A stretch of 22,793 bases of DNA from an uncultured Collinsella sp. (GCA_958447915.1 CAUDCB010000011.1:1-22793), one strand, 5' to 3'. Counted from the first letter of the stretch, positions 13,504-21,611 are shown. Notes: generated by a model from the sequence alone, not told the origin. Made by a program: numbers and translations.

Positions 13504-15864
13504 GTGAAGCTCGATACACTCGAGATTGGAAAGGACGCCGTTGTCGCATCGGTGACATCCGACGATCAGGCGCTCCGGCAGCATATTTTGGACATGGGCC
13601 TAACGCCGGGCACCGAAGTCACCATGATGAAGTACGCCCCTATGGGCGACCCGCTCGAGATTCGCCTGCGTGGCTACGAACTGACGCTGCGCAAGGACGA
13701 TGCTGCTCGCATAGAGCTCGTGGGCGTTCACGACACCGATATGGGTCCGCGCGCCAACGCCGCAATCGGCACGACGGAGCATCCGGCACTCGGCGAGGGG
13801 ACGTATTCGCCCCGCGCCGCGAAGACGGCCGTGCCCGAGGGCGCACCGCTGCATTTTGCCCTCGCCGGCAACCAGAACTGCGGCAAGACCACGTTGTTCA
13901 ACCAGCTGACAGGCTCCAATCAACATGTCGGTAACTTTCCCGGCGTGACGGTCGACCGCAAGGATGGCACCATCCGCAACCACCCCGAGGCAAGCGTTAC
14001 CGACCTGCCCGGCATTTACTCCCTGTCGCCGTACACGGGCGAGGAGATCGTGAGCCGCCAGTTTATCCTGGATGAGCATCCCGACGCCATCATCGACATC
14101 ATCGACGCCACCAACATTGAGCGCAATCTGTACCTGACGCTGCAGCTTATGGAGCTCGATCGCCCCATGGTCATCGCGCTCAACATGATGGACGAGGTGA
14201 CGGCCAACGGCGGCGCCGTGGACGTCAACCTGCTCGAGAGCCTGTTGGGCGTGCCTGTTGTCCCCATTAGCGCCGCCCGCAACGAGGGCATCGGTGAGCT
14301 GGTGGAACACGCTCTGCACGTGGCGCGGTTCCGCGAGCGTCCCGGTCGCCTGGACTTCTGCGCGCCCGATGGCCCGGACGGCGGCGCGCTGCATCGCTGC
14401 ATCCACGGCATCGCCAACCTTATCGAGGACCATGCCGCGACGGCGCATATTCCGGTGCGTTTCGCAGCGACCAAACTGGTCGAGGGCGACGAGCTGGTAA
14501 CCGAGGCGCTTCATCTCGACCGCAACGAACTCGACGCTATCGAGCACATCATTACCCAGATGGAGGGCGAGGCAGGCACCGACCGTCTGTCCGCACTGGC
14601 CGACATGCGCTTTAGCTTTATCGGCGACGTGTGCGGGCATTGCGTCGTCAAGCCGCACGAGAGCCGCGAGCACGTGCGCTCCGTCAAGATCGACCGCATC
14701 CTGACGGGTCGCTACACAGCCATTCCGGCGTTTCTGGTGATCATGGGCCTCGTTTTTTGGCTGACGTTCGGCGTGATCGGCGCGGCGTTGCAGGGGCTCA
14801 TGGAGGACGGCATCGCTGCCATCATCGCCTCGGCCGACGCGGGCCTCCAGGCGTTCGGTACCAACGACGTGGTGCGTTCGCTGGCCGTTGACGGCGTGCT
14901 CACGGGCGTGGGCAGTGTGCTGACCTTCCTGCCGATTATCGTCGTGCTTTTCTTGTTCCTCTCCATTCTGGAAGACTCCGGCTACATGGCGCGCGTTGCC
15001 TTTGTCATGGATAAGGTGCTGCGTCGCTTTGGCCTGTCGGGCCGCAGCTTCGTGCCCATGCTCGTCGGTTTTGGCTGCACCGTGCCGGCTATCATGTCGA
15101 CCCGCACGCTGCCGTCCGAGCACGACCGCAAGATGACGGTTATGCTCACGCCGTTCATGAGCTGCTCGGCCAAGTTGCCGGTCTACGGTCTGCTGTGCGG
15201 GGCGTTTTTCCCGCAGGCGACGGTACCCGCCATGGTCTCGCTCTATCTGATTGGCATTGCGGTCGGTTGCATCGCGGCTTTGGTGCTCAATCGAACGGCG
15301 TTTAAGGGCGACCCGGTACCGTTTATCATGGAGCTTCCCAACTATCGCCTGCCGAGCGTCAAGACGACGGTGATGCTGGCATGGGATAAGGCCAAGGACT
15401 TTATCACCAAGGCCTTTACCATTATCTTTGCCGCTACGGTGGTCATCTGGTTCCTTCAGACGTTCGACATTCGCTTTAATGTGGTCGCCGATCAGTCGCA
15501 AAGCTTGCTTGCCGGTCTGGGTAGCATCATCGCTCCGCTGCTGGCGCCGCTCGGCTTTGGCGACTGGCGCGCCTCGACGGCACTCGTCACGGGACTTATC
15601 GCCAAGGAGAGCGTCATCTCGACCCTCACGGTGCTTTTGGGCGCGACGTCGCCCGCGGCACTGTCGACTATGTTTTCGCCGTTTACTGCCTACGTGTTTC
15701 TGGTCTTTACGCTGCTGTACCCGCCCTGCGTGGCGTCCATCGGCGCCGTCAAGAGCGAGTTGGGCGCGCGCTATGCCGTTGCCGTGTTCGCGTTTCAGGT
15801 GACGGTCGCCTGGATCGTGGCGTTTGTCGTGCATTCGGCGGGCATATTGCTGGGGCTGGCTTAG
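13504..15864 (+). CDS. feoB: Ferrous iron transporter, fused FeoA-FeoB
   Basis: A 786-residue protein for Fe(II) uptake across the cytoplasmic membrane. Residues 1-75 are a FeoA SH3-like domain (LRQHILDMGLTPGTEVTMMKYAPMGDPLEIRLRGYELTLRK). A linker leads to the FeoB GTPase: G1 GNQNCGKT (122-129), HVGNFPGVTVDRKDG, G3 DLPGIYSLSPY (from 167), and G4 NMMD (227-230). Then follow a helical domain and about eight to ten membrane helices with the gate motifs GFGCTVPAIMSTRT and MSCSAKLPVYG. FeoA and FeoB are usually separate; this fusion is a known minority arrangement. The start is GTG at 13504 with AAGGA 8 bases ahead. No separate feoA or feoC is present nearby. Confidence 0.96.
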   Translation: MKLDTLEIGKDAVVASVTSDDQALRQHILDMGLTPGTEVTMMKYAPMGDPLEIRLRGYELTLRKDDAARIELVGVHDTDMGPRANAAIGTTEHPALGEGTYSPRAAKTAVPEGAPLHFALAGNQNCGKTTLFNQLTGSNQHVGNFPGVTVDRKDGTIRNHPEASVTDLPGIYSLSPYTGEEIVSRQFILDEHPDAIIDIIDATNIERNLYLTLQLMELDRPMVIALNMMDEVTANGGAVDVNLLESLLGVPVVPISAARNEGIGELVEHALHVARFRERPGRLDFCAPDGPDGGALHRCIHGIANLIEDHAATAHIPVRFAATKLVEGDELVTEALHLDRNELDAIEHIITQMEGEAGTDRLSALADMRFSFIGDVCGHCVVKPHESREHVRSVKIDRILTGRYTAIPAFLVIMGLVFWLTFGVIGAALQGLMEDGIAAIIASADAGLQAFGTNDVVRSLAVDGVLTGVGSVLTFLPIIVVLFLFLSILEDSGYMARVAFVMDKVLRRFGLSGRSFVPMLVGFGCTVPAIMSTRTLPSEHDRKMTVMLTPFMSCSAKLPVYGLLCGAFFPQATVPAMVSLYLIGIAVGCIAALVLNRTAFKGDPVPFIMELPNYRLPSVKTTVMLAWDKAKDFITKAFTIIFAATVVIWFLQTFDIRFNVVADQSQSLLAGLGSIIAPLLAPLGFGDWRASTALVTGLIAKESVISTLTVLLGATSPAALSTMFSPFTAYVFLVFTLLYPPCVASIGAVKSELGARYAVAVFAFQVTVAWIVAFVVHSAGILLGLA

Positions 15865-15905
15865 TTATTTATTGACGGCGCAACCTCTGTGTATTGAGTT
15901 GATTG

Positions 15906-15945
15906 CGGCCCTGCATCTGTACTGACGGATGCAGGGCCGTTGCTA
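15906..15945 (+). terminator. feoAB terminator
   Basis: CGGCCCTGCATC (15906-15917) and GATGCAGGGCCG (15928-15939) form a perfect 12-bp stem with a 10-base loop. The tail TTGCTATAT is only moderately T-rich. It lies 42 bases after the feoAB stop codon and overlaps the next gene's promoter. Confidence 0.7.
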
Positions 15946-15951
15946 TATAAT
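15922..15951 (+). promoter_or_regulatory. Putative promoter of the MFS exporter gene, inside the feoAB terminator
   Basis: A perfect -10, TATAAT (15946-15951), stands 18 bases after CTGACG (15922-15927; 4/6 match to TTGACA). The -35 lies in the loop and stem of the feoAB terminator. Predicted transcription start is near 15958, about 29 bases before the ATG. Confidence 0.55.
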
Positions 15952-15986
15952 CGCCCACCGCTCAAGACAATCGGAGAGGTTTCTAC

Positions 15987-17183
15987 ATGGCTCAGGCAAG
16001 ACAAGATGGCATCTCACTCAAGCAGTGGCTCCCGCTTATCGGGCTCGCCTGCTGCGCGTTCGTATTCAACACGTCGGAGTTCATGCCCATCGGCCTTCTG
16101 ACTGATATCGCCGCGTCGTTCTCGCTCACCGAGGCCCAGGCAGGCATCATGATCTCGGTCTATGCCTGGGGCGTCATGCTGCTGTCGCTGCCGCTTATGG
16201 TGTTTGCCTCGCGCTTTGAGTTCAAGCGGATGCTGCTGGGCGTTTTGGCCGTGTTTTCGCTCGGCCAGTTCCTGTCCGCTGTGGCACCGACATATCCCAT
16301 TTTGGTTTGCGCGCGTCTGGTGGTCGCCTGCGCGCATGCCGTGTTCTGGTCAGTCGCCTCGATCATGGCCTCGCGCCTGGTCGACGCCCGCCACGGGGCG
16401 CTCGCCATCAGCATGATCGCTACGGGCTCGTCCATCGCGCAGATCTTTGGCCTGCCGATCGGTCGCGCCATCGGACTGGCCGTGGGCTGGCGCATGACAT
16501 TCGCCGTGGTCGGTGCCCTCTCGGCTGTCGCGGTCGTCTACCAGGCCGCGGTGTTCCCGGCCATGCCGGTGGGCGAGCGCTTTACCGTTAAGCAGCTGCC
16601 CGAGCTGCTCAAGAATCCGTTCCTGATCGCGCTCTATGCGGTCACGGTCTTTATGGCGACCGGCTATTACGCAGGCTACAGCTATATCGAGCCCTTCCTG
16701 GCACAGGTCGCGCACGTCGACGCAAGTGCTATTACCATGACGCTGACGGCGTTCGGCTGCTCCGGCCTGGTGGGCAGCTGGCTGTTCGGCCGACTGTTTG
16801 ATGGGCACCGGTTCCCGTTCTTGGCTATTACGCTCTCCGGCGTGCCGGTGGCTCTGCTGCTCATGGGTCCGGTTGCACCGTCGCTCGTCGCCGTTCTCGC
16901 TGTTTGCGCGCTATGGGGCTGCTGCTCCACGGCCTTTAACGTGGCGTTTCAGGCCGAGCTCATCAAGTACACGCCGGCGGATTCGTCGGCTGTCGCCATG
17001 TCGATCTTCTCGGGCCTGTTTAACCTCGGTATCGGCACGGGCACCGCAATCGGCGGCGCCGTGGTTTCGGGTCCCGGTATCGCTTGGATTGGCTTTGCGG
17101 GCGGGGCGATTACCGTCGTGGGCGTCATCCTCGCCATCACCGTTCTGTTCCCAGCCATACGCCGCGCAAAGCCTGTCGCCTAA
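15987..17183 (+). CDS. MFS transporter, DHA1 / SotB-like sugar or drug exporter
   Basis: A 398-residue, 12-helix major facilitator. The first helix carries FNTSEFMPIGLLTDIAASFSLTEAQAG, the signature seen in DHA1 exporters such as SotB (sugar efflux) and AraJ-like proteins. The loop 2-3 region (SRFEFKRMLLG) and the helix-5 segment GSSIAQIFGLPIGRAIGLAVGWRMTF agree with proton-coupled antiport. It exports small molecules from the cytoplasm; the substrate could be sugars or toxic compounds and cannot be assigned further. GGAGAGG precedes the ATG. It is transcribed from its own promoter after feoAB and is followed by the third palindromic element. Confidence 0.9.
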   Translation: MAQARQDGISLKQWLPLIGLACCAFVFNTSEFMPIGLLTDIAASFSLTEAQAGIMISVYAWGVMLLSLPLMVFASRFEFKRMLLGVLAVFSLGQFLSAVAPTYPILVCARLVVACAHAVFWSVASIMASRLVDARHGALAISMIATGSSIAQIFGLPIGRAIGLAVGWRMTFAVVGALSAVAVVYQAAVFPAMPVGERFTVKQLPELLKNPFLIALYAVTVFMATGYYAGYSYIEPFLAQVAHVDASAITMTLTAFGCSGLVGSWLFGRLFDGHRFPFLAITLSGVPVALLLMGPVAPSLVAVLAVCALWGCCSTAFNVAFQAELIKYTPADSSAVAMSIFSGLFNLGIGTGTAIGGAVVSGPGIAWIGFAGGAITVVGVILAITVLFPAIRRAKPVA

Positions 17184-17198
17184 CCACATCCCCTCATC

Positions 17199-17265
17199 AG
17201 TTGCGGTGGAATAGTTCCTGTTTAAGGTCTCTGAAGGCCCAAGCGGGAACTATTTCACCGCAACT
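17199..17265. repeat. 67-bp palindromic intergenic element, copy 3
   Basis: Left arm from 17199 (AGTTGCGGTGGAATAGTTCC) pairs with the right arm at 17244-17265 over about 22 bases. It begins 15 bases after the MFS stop codon, and the right arm is followed by TATTTTGG, so it may terminate the MFS transcript. Its loop shares TTTAA...GCCCAAGC with copy 1, and the left flank ACATCCCCTCA is also shared with copy 1. Confidence 0.9.
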
Positions 17266-17336
17266 TATTTTGGGGGAGAGGATACAAGCCGGGCATACAA
17301 TGGATGTCGTTGTGTTGAGCTTACCGGGAGGTTGCT

Positions 17337-18713
17337 ATGTGGGCATACGAGACGACGTTCTATCAGATCTATCCGCTGGGCTTTTGCGGAGCTCCGCGCG
17401 AAAACGCCGCGCCCGTTGCCGAGGATGAGCTCGTCCAGGCTGCCAACGCCGCGCCCAACCCCGATGCGCCCATCATGAAGATCGCCCAATGGGCCGACTA
17501 CCTGCAGGAGCTTGGCGTTGGCGCCGTGCTCATCAACCCGCCGCTCGAGTCCGATAGCCATGGCTACGACACGCGCAGCCTGCGCCACATCGACCGCCGC
17601 TTGGGTGGGGATGCCGACTTCGCCGCCGTGTGCGAGACGCTGCATGCCCATGGCATCCGCGTGGTGCTCGATGCCGTCTTTAACCACGTCGGCCGCGGCT
17701 TCTGGGCCTTCCGTGATGTGCAAGAACGCAAGTGGGACTCGCCCTACAAGGATTGGTTCCACATCAGCTTTGACGGCGACTCCTGCTATGGCGACGGCTT
17801 TTGGTACGAGGGGTGGGAAGGCCATTTTGAGCTCGTGAAGCTCAACCTGCAAAATCCCGCTGTGGTCGATTACCTGCTCGAGTCCGTGCGCCGTTGGGCC
17901 GACGTCTTTGGCGTCGACGGCCTGCGTCTGGACGTTGCCTATATGCTCGACCGCGATTTCATGCGTCGTCTGCATAGCTTTGCCCGTGAGCTCAAGCCCG
18001 ACTTCGTGATGATCGGCGAGACGCTCCACGGCGACTACAACCAGATCGTCAACGACGAGATGCTCGACTCCTGCACCAACTACGAGTGCTACAAGGGCCT
18101 GTACTCCAGCTTTAACTCGGTCAACATGTTCGAGATCGCCCATTCGCTGCACCGTCAGTTTGGCGGCGATCCGTGGTGCATCTACCGCGGCAAGCACCTG
18201 CTGTCGTTTGTCGACAACCACGACGTGCCGCGCCTGGCAAGCATCCTCACCGACAAGTCGTGCCTGCGTCCCGCCTATGGCATGCTCTTTGGCATGCCGG
18301 GCATTCCGTGCGTCTACTATGGCAGCGAGTGGGGAATTGCTGGCGAAAAGGGCGGCCCCGATGGCGACTGGGCGCTGCGCCCTGCGCTCGATGAGCCTGC
18401 GCCTAACGAGCTGACGGCGTTCGTCACGCAGCTCGCGCACCTTCGCTCGGCAAACGACGCGGCGGCCCGCGCTCTCAACTATGGCGCGTACCGCAACGTG
18501 GTGATCCAGAACAAGCAGCTGCTGTTCGAGCGCGCCTGCGACGACGCGACGGTGCTCGTGGCGGTCAATGCCGTGAACGAGCCCTATACCTTTGGAGCCG
18601 GCGAGCTCAACGGCTCCTTTGTCGATTTGCTTGCCGACGGCGTGCCCACGGTCGAGCTGACGGGCTCCCTTGAGCTTGCGCCCTACGAGGTGCGCTATCT
18701 GTTGAGGGCCTAG
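17337..18713 (+). CDS. GH13 alpha-amylase-family enzyme (maltodextrin glucosidase / cyclomaltodextrinase-like)
   Basis: A 458-residue cytoplasmic glycoside hydrolase acting on alpha-glucans or maltodextrins. The four GH13 regions are visible: DAVFNH (112-117), GLRLDVAY with nucleophile Asp199, IGETL with acid/base Glu228, and FVDNHDVPR with Asp296. No signal peptide or starch-binding module is present, so it works on imported oligosaccharides. Its C-terminal beta domain is short, ending LELAPYEVRYLLRA. The exact specificity (alpha-1,4 hydrolysis, transglycosylation or sucrose/trehalose chemistry) cannot be read off. GGGAGG precedes the ATG. The DNA-glycosylase gene begins 3 bases after its stop codon. 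Confidence 0.93.
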   Translation: MWAYETTFYQIYPLGFCGAPRENAAPVAEDELVQAANAAPNPDAPIMKIAQWADYLQELGVGAVLINPPLESDSHGYDTRSLRHIDRRLGGDADFAAVCETLHAHGIRVVLDAVFNHVGRGFWAFRDVQERKWDSPYKDWFHISFDGDSCYGDGFWYEGWEGHFELVKLNLQNPAVVDYLLESVRRWADVFGVDGLRLDVAYMLDRDFMRRLHSFARELKPDFVMIGETLHGDYNQIVNDEMLDSCTNYECYKGLYSSFNSVNMFEIAHSLHRQFGGDPWCIYRGKHLLSFVDNHDVPRLASILTDKSCLRPAYGMLFGMPGIPCVYYGSEWGIAGEKGGPDGDWALRPALDEPAPNELTAFVTQLAHLRSANDAAARALNYGAYRNVVIQNKQLLFERACDDATVLVAVNAVNEPYTFGAGELNGSFVDLLADGVPTVELTGSLELAPYEVRYLLRA

Positions 18714-18716
18714 GCC

Positions 18717-19280
18717 ATGGCAGCGTCTGACGAGGGCTATCAACATATTGAGCATGGGTTTGAGCCCGTGTTTGACGAGCGCTCGCGCGTTTTGGTGCTC
18801 GGGTCGTTTCCCTCGGTGCTTTCGCGCGCCAATGCCTTTTATTATGGCAATCCTCAGAACCGCTTTTGGCGCGTGCTGGCCGCGTGCCTCGGTTCGCCTG
18901 TGCCGCCCAACGAGGGCGACGCTTTGGCAGGTAACGAGCCAGCGACGCTCGACGCCTCGATTGCCGCCAAGCGATCCATGCTGCTGAACGGCGGCGTGGC
19001 CCTGTGGGACGTGATCGAGAGCTGCGACATTAAGGGCTCGAGTGACGCGAGCATTCGTAACGTTGTACCGGCAGATATCGAGCGCATTACCGGCGCAGCT
19101 CCCATTGAGCAGGTGATATGCAACGGTGGTACAGCTGGCCGGCTCTACAAGCGCTATCTACAAGAACGCACCGGGCTGCCCGCCATCGTACTGCCCTCGA
19201 CAAGCCCCGCCAATGCCGCCTGGCGCCTAGAACGTCTTGTTGAGCGTTGGCGCGAAGCCGTTGGCTGGGCGGCGCTGTAA
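18717..19280 (+). CDS. Hypoxanthine (deoxyinosine)-DNA glycosylase, UDG superfamily family 6
   Basis: A 187-residue DNA repair enzyme predicted to remove deaminated adenine (hypoxanthine) from DNA. The motif VLVLGSFPSVLSRANAFYYGNPQNRFWRVL (from about residue 25) is the active-site signature of family 6 glycosylases, and LPSTSPANA (about 159-167) is the second conserved segment. Length is typical. The ATG stands 3 bases after the amylase stop codon, with no separate ribosome-binding site other than the amylase 3' end, so translation is probably coupled. It ends 1 base from the convergent flavodoxin-like gene. Mispaired-uracil activity is an alternative within the superfamily. Confidence 0.88.
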   Translation: MAASDEGYQHIEHGFEPVFDERSRVLVLGSFPSVLSRANAFYYGNPQNRFWRVLAACLGSPVPPNEGDALAGNEPATLDASIAAKRSMLLNGGVALWDVIESCDIKGSSDASIRNVVPADIERITGAAPIEQVICNGGTAGRLYKRYLQERTGLPAIVLPSTSPANAAWRLERLVERWREAVGWAAL

Positions 19281-19281
19281 T

Positions 19282-19941
19282 TTAGATATCTGATTGGGCG
19301 CGGGTGCCGAGGCGTTTCATGATGGCATGCCAGATCGGTGCGGGCAGTGCAGGCTTGACGCGCACCATGCCGTCGGCATCGACGCCACCGGCATTGCCAC
19401 CGCCAAGCAACTGCGCATGTTCAATGGAGCAGCCCATGCGCACAGCGCCCACAAGCTTATCCATCGCTTCCGAAAAAGGCCGGCGCAAGAGGCCCATGCG
19501 CGGGGAGCGACGAAGCGCCGCAATGCCGCTGCCGGCGCAGATGACAACGCCGCCACACCACAATTGGCCCTGGCGCTCGCATGCCTTGTGCAGGCGAACG
19601 GCGGCCCCGCGCGCCTGCTCAGCGCCCTCTTGTGCGGCTTGAATCATGGCATAGACACGCGTTCCCGTACCGCCAAGGCGATCGAGTATCTGCTCGACGG
19701 CGGTCATTGCCTCATCGTCAAATGCATCATCAACGGCGAGCACTATGCCATCGACTGCACCGACGTCATTTGTCTTCAAGTCAACCGGGTGGGGGAGTGC
19801 GGTGCCGGAAAGCCGGGCATAGGCCGCGATGGCATCCTGCAGGTCCCAAAGCAAAAACTCAAGATCGGTGCTCTCGGGAATACTGATATACGCAATGGTT
19901 TGCAACGTTTTTGGTACATCGCCGCGTGCGGTCGTCTCCAT
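19282..19941 (-). CDS. Flavodoxin-fold protein of unknown function
   Basis: A 219-residue protein, not confidently assigned. The pattern TIAYISIPESTDLEFLLWDLQDAI, then DVGAVDGIVLAVDDAFDDEAM, then TRVYAMIQAAQEGAEQARGAAVRLHKACERQGQLWCGGVVICAGSGIAAL resembles WrbA-like or NADPH-dependent FMN reductase-like proteins, where alternating strands and helices form an FMN site. Here the usual phosphate-binding loop after strand 1 is not clear, so FMN binding is doubtful. AAAGGAGG precedes the ATG. Its stop codon lies 1 base from that of the convergent DNA-glycosylase gene, leaving no room for a terminator. Confidence 0.78.
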   Translation of the reverse strand: METTARGDVPKTLQTIAYISIPESTDLEFLLWDLQDAIAAYARLSGTALPHPVDLKTNDVGAVDGIVLAVDDAFDDEAMTAVEQILDRLGGTGTRVYAMIQAAQEGAEQARGAAVRLHKACERQGQLWCGGVVICAGSGIAALRRSPRMGLLRRPFSEAMDKLVGAVRMGCSIEHAQLLGGGNAGGVDADGMVRVKPALPAPIWHAIMKRLGTRAQSDI

Positions 19942-20034
19942 GCCGCCTCCTTTCCGGTTCGTTTCCGTTTAGGTTACACCGTCTGGTGACGCGCGGGCGC
20001 GCTATCCTAGTGCAACCCTTACGAAAGGAACGTC

Positions 20035-21171
20035 ATGCGTCTGCCTATGAACACCTCGCTTGCCACGCTCAAGCCCTCCGGCATCCGCCGGATCAACGCG
20101 CTCGCCGCCCAGCACCCAGGGTGCATCGCGCTTGCGCTTGGCGAGCCCGATTTTCCCACGCCCGATGTGATTGGGGCCGAGGTGACGGCCTCGCTCGACC
20201 GCGGCGACACGCACTATCCGCCCAACAACGGTCGCCCCGCCCTGCGCGAGGCACTGTCTGCCTACATGGGGGATGCGGGTCTTACGTTTTCGGCCGACGA
20301 GGTCATCCTGACCGACGGCGCGACCGAGGCCCTGTCGGCTACGTTTATGGCCATGCTCAACCCCGGCGACGAGGTCATCATCCCCACGCCGGCCTTTGGC
20401 CTGTACGAAAGCATCGTCGTGGCCAACCATGCCAAGGCGGTCTTTTTGGATACGGAGCCCGCGCAATTTCAGGTTGACGAGGAAGCGCTTCGCGCCTGTG
20501 TGACCCCAGCGACCAAGGCCATCGTTATCTGCTCGCCCAACAATCCCACGGGCTGCATCCTCGACGCGGCATCGCTCGACGCCGTGGCACGCGTAGCGGA
20601 GCAGGCGGGCATCTACGTAGTCTGCGACGACGTATATAACCGCCTGGTCTATGTGGACGGCTACGAACGCTTCGCCCAGCGCCACCCGGAGCTACGCGAG
20701 CAGACGGTAGTCATCGAGAGCTTCTCCAAACCCTGGGCCATGACCGGCTGGCGCCTGGGCTGGCTCGCAGCGGCAGCCCCCGTCATCGCCGAGATCGCAA
20801 AGGCCCACCAATACCTAGTATCGAGCGCCGTCTCCTTCGAGATGGACGCCGCCCGCACGGCACTCACCGTCGACCCAGCCCCCATGCTCAAAGTCTACCG
20901 AGCCCGCCGCAAACGCGTGCTCGCAGCCTTAAACGCTATGGGCCTCGACGCAGTGGAACCAACCGGCGCCTTCTACGCCTTCCCCAGCATCAAGCAATTT
21001 GGCCTAACAAGCGAAGCCTTCTGCATCAAAGCCATCAAAGAAGCCAACGTAGCCCTAGTCCCGGGCGACTGCTTCGGCACCGAAGGCCACATCCGCCTAA
21101 GCTACTGCGTCTCCGACAAAGATCTGGACGAAGGTCTAACCCGCCTGTCCACCTTCATTTCAACCTTATAG
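20035..21171 (+). CDS. Class I/II PLP-dependent aminotransferase
   Basis: A 378-residue fold-type I aminotransferase. It shows IALALGEPDFPTP, HYPPNNGRPALREAL, SPNNPTGCILD (NPTG from 170), CDDVYNRLVY, the PLP-lysine motif ESFSKPWAMTGWRLGW with Lys232, and a C-terminal HIRLSYC with the substrate-carboxylate arginine. The overall pattern is that of the aspartate/aromatic/alanine aminotransferase group; the amino donor cannot be set from sequence. AAAGGA precedes the ATG at 20035; an in-frame ATG at 20047 is an alternative. Codon use changes within the gene: after about 20,610 CTA, GTA, AAA, GAA and CCA become common. Confidence 0.93.
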   Translation: MRLPMNTSLATLKPSGIRRINALAAQHPGCIALALGEPDFPTPDVIGAEVTASLDRGDTHYPPNNGRPALREALSAYMGDAGLTFSADEVILTDGATEALSATFMAMLNPGDEVIIPTPAFGLYESIVVANHAKAVFLDTEPAQFQVDEEALRACVTPATKAIVICSPNNPTGCILDAASLDAVARVAEQAGIYVVCDDVYNRLVYVDGYERFAQRHPELREQTVVIESFSKPWAMTGWRLGWLAAAAPVIAEIAKAHQYLVSSAVSFEMDAARTALTVDPAPMLKVYRARRKRVLAALNAMGLDAVEPTGAFYAFPSIKQFGLTSEAFCIKAIKEANVALVPGDCFGTEGHIRLSYCVSDKDLDEGLTRLSTFISTL

Positions 21172-21204
21172 CCCAACGGGACGCAACACATCAGCCCATC
21201 GACC

Positions 21205-21465
21205 CAAGCATTATGAGTGGGGGCGTCAGCCAACGAAAACCCGGGCTGCCCAAAGTCAACGCAGGCACGCGCCGCCGAAGGCCAGGCGCAAGGTTTTCGT
21301 AGATTCCGCACGAGCCGAAGAGCACTTAATGTGCTCTTCGTGCGAGCCAGGACTTGACCGAACGAAAACCTTGCGCCTGGCCTTCGGCGGAGCGTGCCGG
21401 ATGGTGGAATTGTGTGCAGCCCGGATTTCCGTTGACCGACGCCGGGGTCCCCGCCATAATACTTT
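21205..21465. repeat. Long imperfect inverted repeat overlapping the rplJ promoter
   Basis: The core arms, 21272-21300 and 21362-21390, are a perfect 29-base inverted repeat; with one mismatch they extend to 37 bases (21264-21300 and 21362-21398). Outward, similarity continues imperfectly: GGCGTC (21222-21227) against GACGCC (21438-21443), and ATTATG (21210-21215) against CATAAT (21455-21460). The 61-base centre holds its own hairpin, CGAAGAGCAC-TTAAT-GTGCTCTTCG (21316-21340). The element fills most of the 505-base gap after the aminotransferase. No protein-coding frame in it is convincing. It could terminate the aminotransferase transcript. Confidence 0.85.
21432..21460 (+). promoter_or_regulatory. 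rplJ-rplL promoter
   Basis: TTGACC (21432-21437) and CATAAT (21455-21460) with a 17-base spacer match the sigma70 consensus at 5/6 each. Predicted start is near 21467, giving a leader of about 210 bases that contains the L10 leader and an attenuator. Confidence 0.75.
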
Positions 21466-21480
21466 CGGTTCACGCACGAA

Positions 21481-21553
21481 TCCGCTGCCAGAGACAGCCG
21501 GTGCAAACGGGCATCGCCCGCGAGCTTAATGGGATATCCCGCCAGCCGAGGTG
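21481..21553 (+). promoter_or_regulatory. L10 ribosomal-protein leader
   Basis: The leader RNA contains CTGCCAGAGACAGCCGG, a GGGC-ATC-GCCC hairpin, TTAAT, then GGGATATCCC and CAGCCGAGGTGG, the order and conserved words (AGACAG..., TTAAT, CCGAGGT) of the L10(L12)4-binding leader upstream of rplJ in many Gram-positives. Excess L10-L12 complex binding here represses the operon. The call rests on motif recognition, not on a covariance-model search. Confidence 0.75.
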
Positions 21554-21574
21554 GTCGAGTAGATATGTCTTCTC

Positions 21575-21611
21575 GCCCCCGTCGCTCATGCAGCGCGGGG
21601 GCTTTCTTTTT
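21575..21611 (+). terminator. Attenuator-type terminator in the rplJ leader
   Basis: GCCCCCG (21575-21581) and CGGGGGC (21596-21602) enclose an inner CGCT/AGCG stem and are followed by TTTCTTTTT. It lies between the L10 leader and rplJ, 66 bases before the start codon, so L10-complex binding upstream probably controls read-through. Confidence 0.8.

Noticed and set aside
13600..15834. 744-codon open frame on the minus strand opposite feoAB
   Set aside because: It is an antisense frame held open by GC-rich codon bias; its protein is His/Arg/Gln-rich with no recognisable domain, while the plus strand encodes a clear FeoAB.
17265..18755. 496-codon minus-strand frame opposite the GH13 gene
   Set aside because: The opposite strand carries all four GH13 motifs; this frame has no family features and crosses two gene boundaries.
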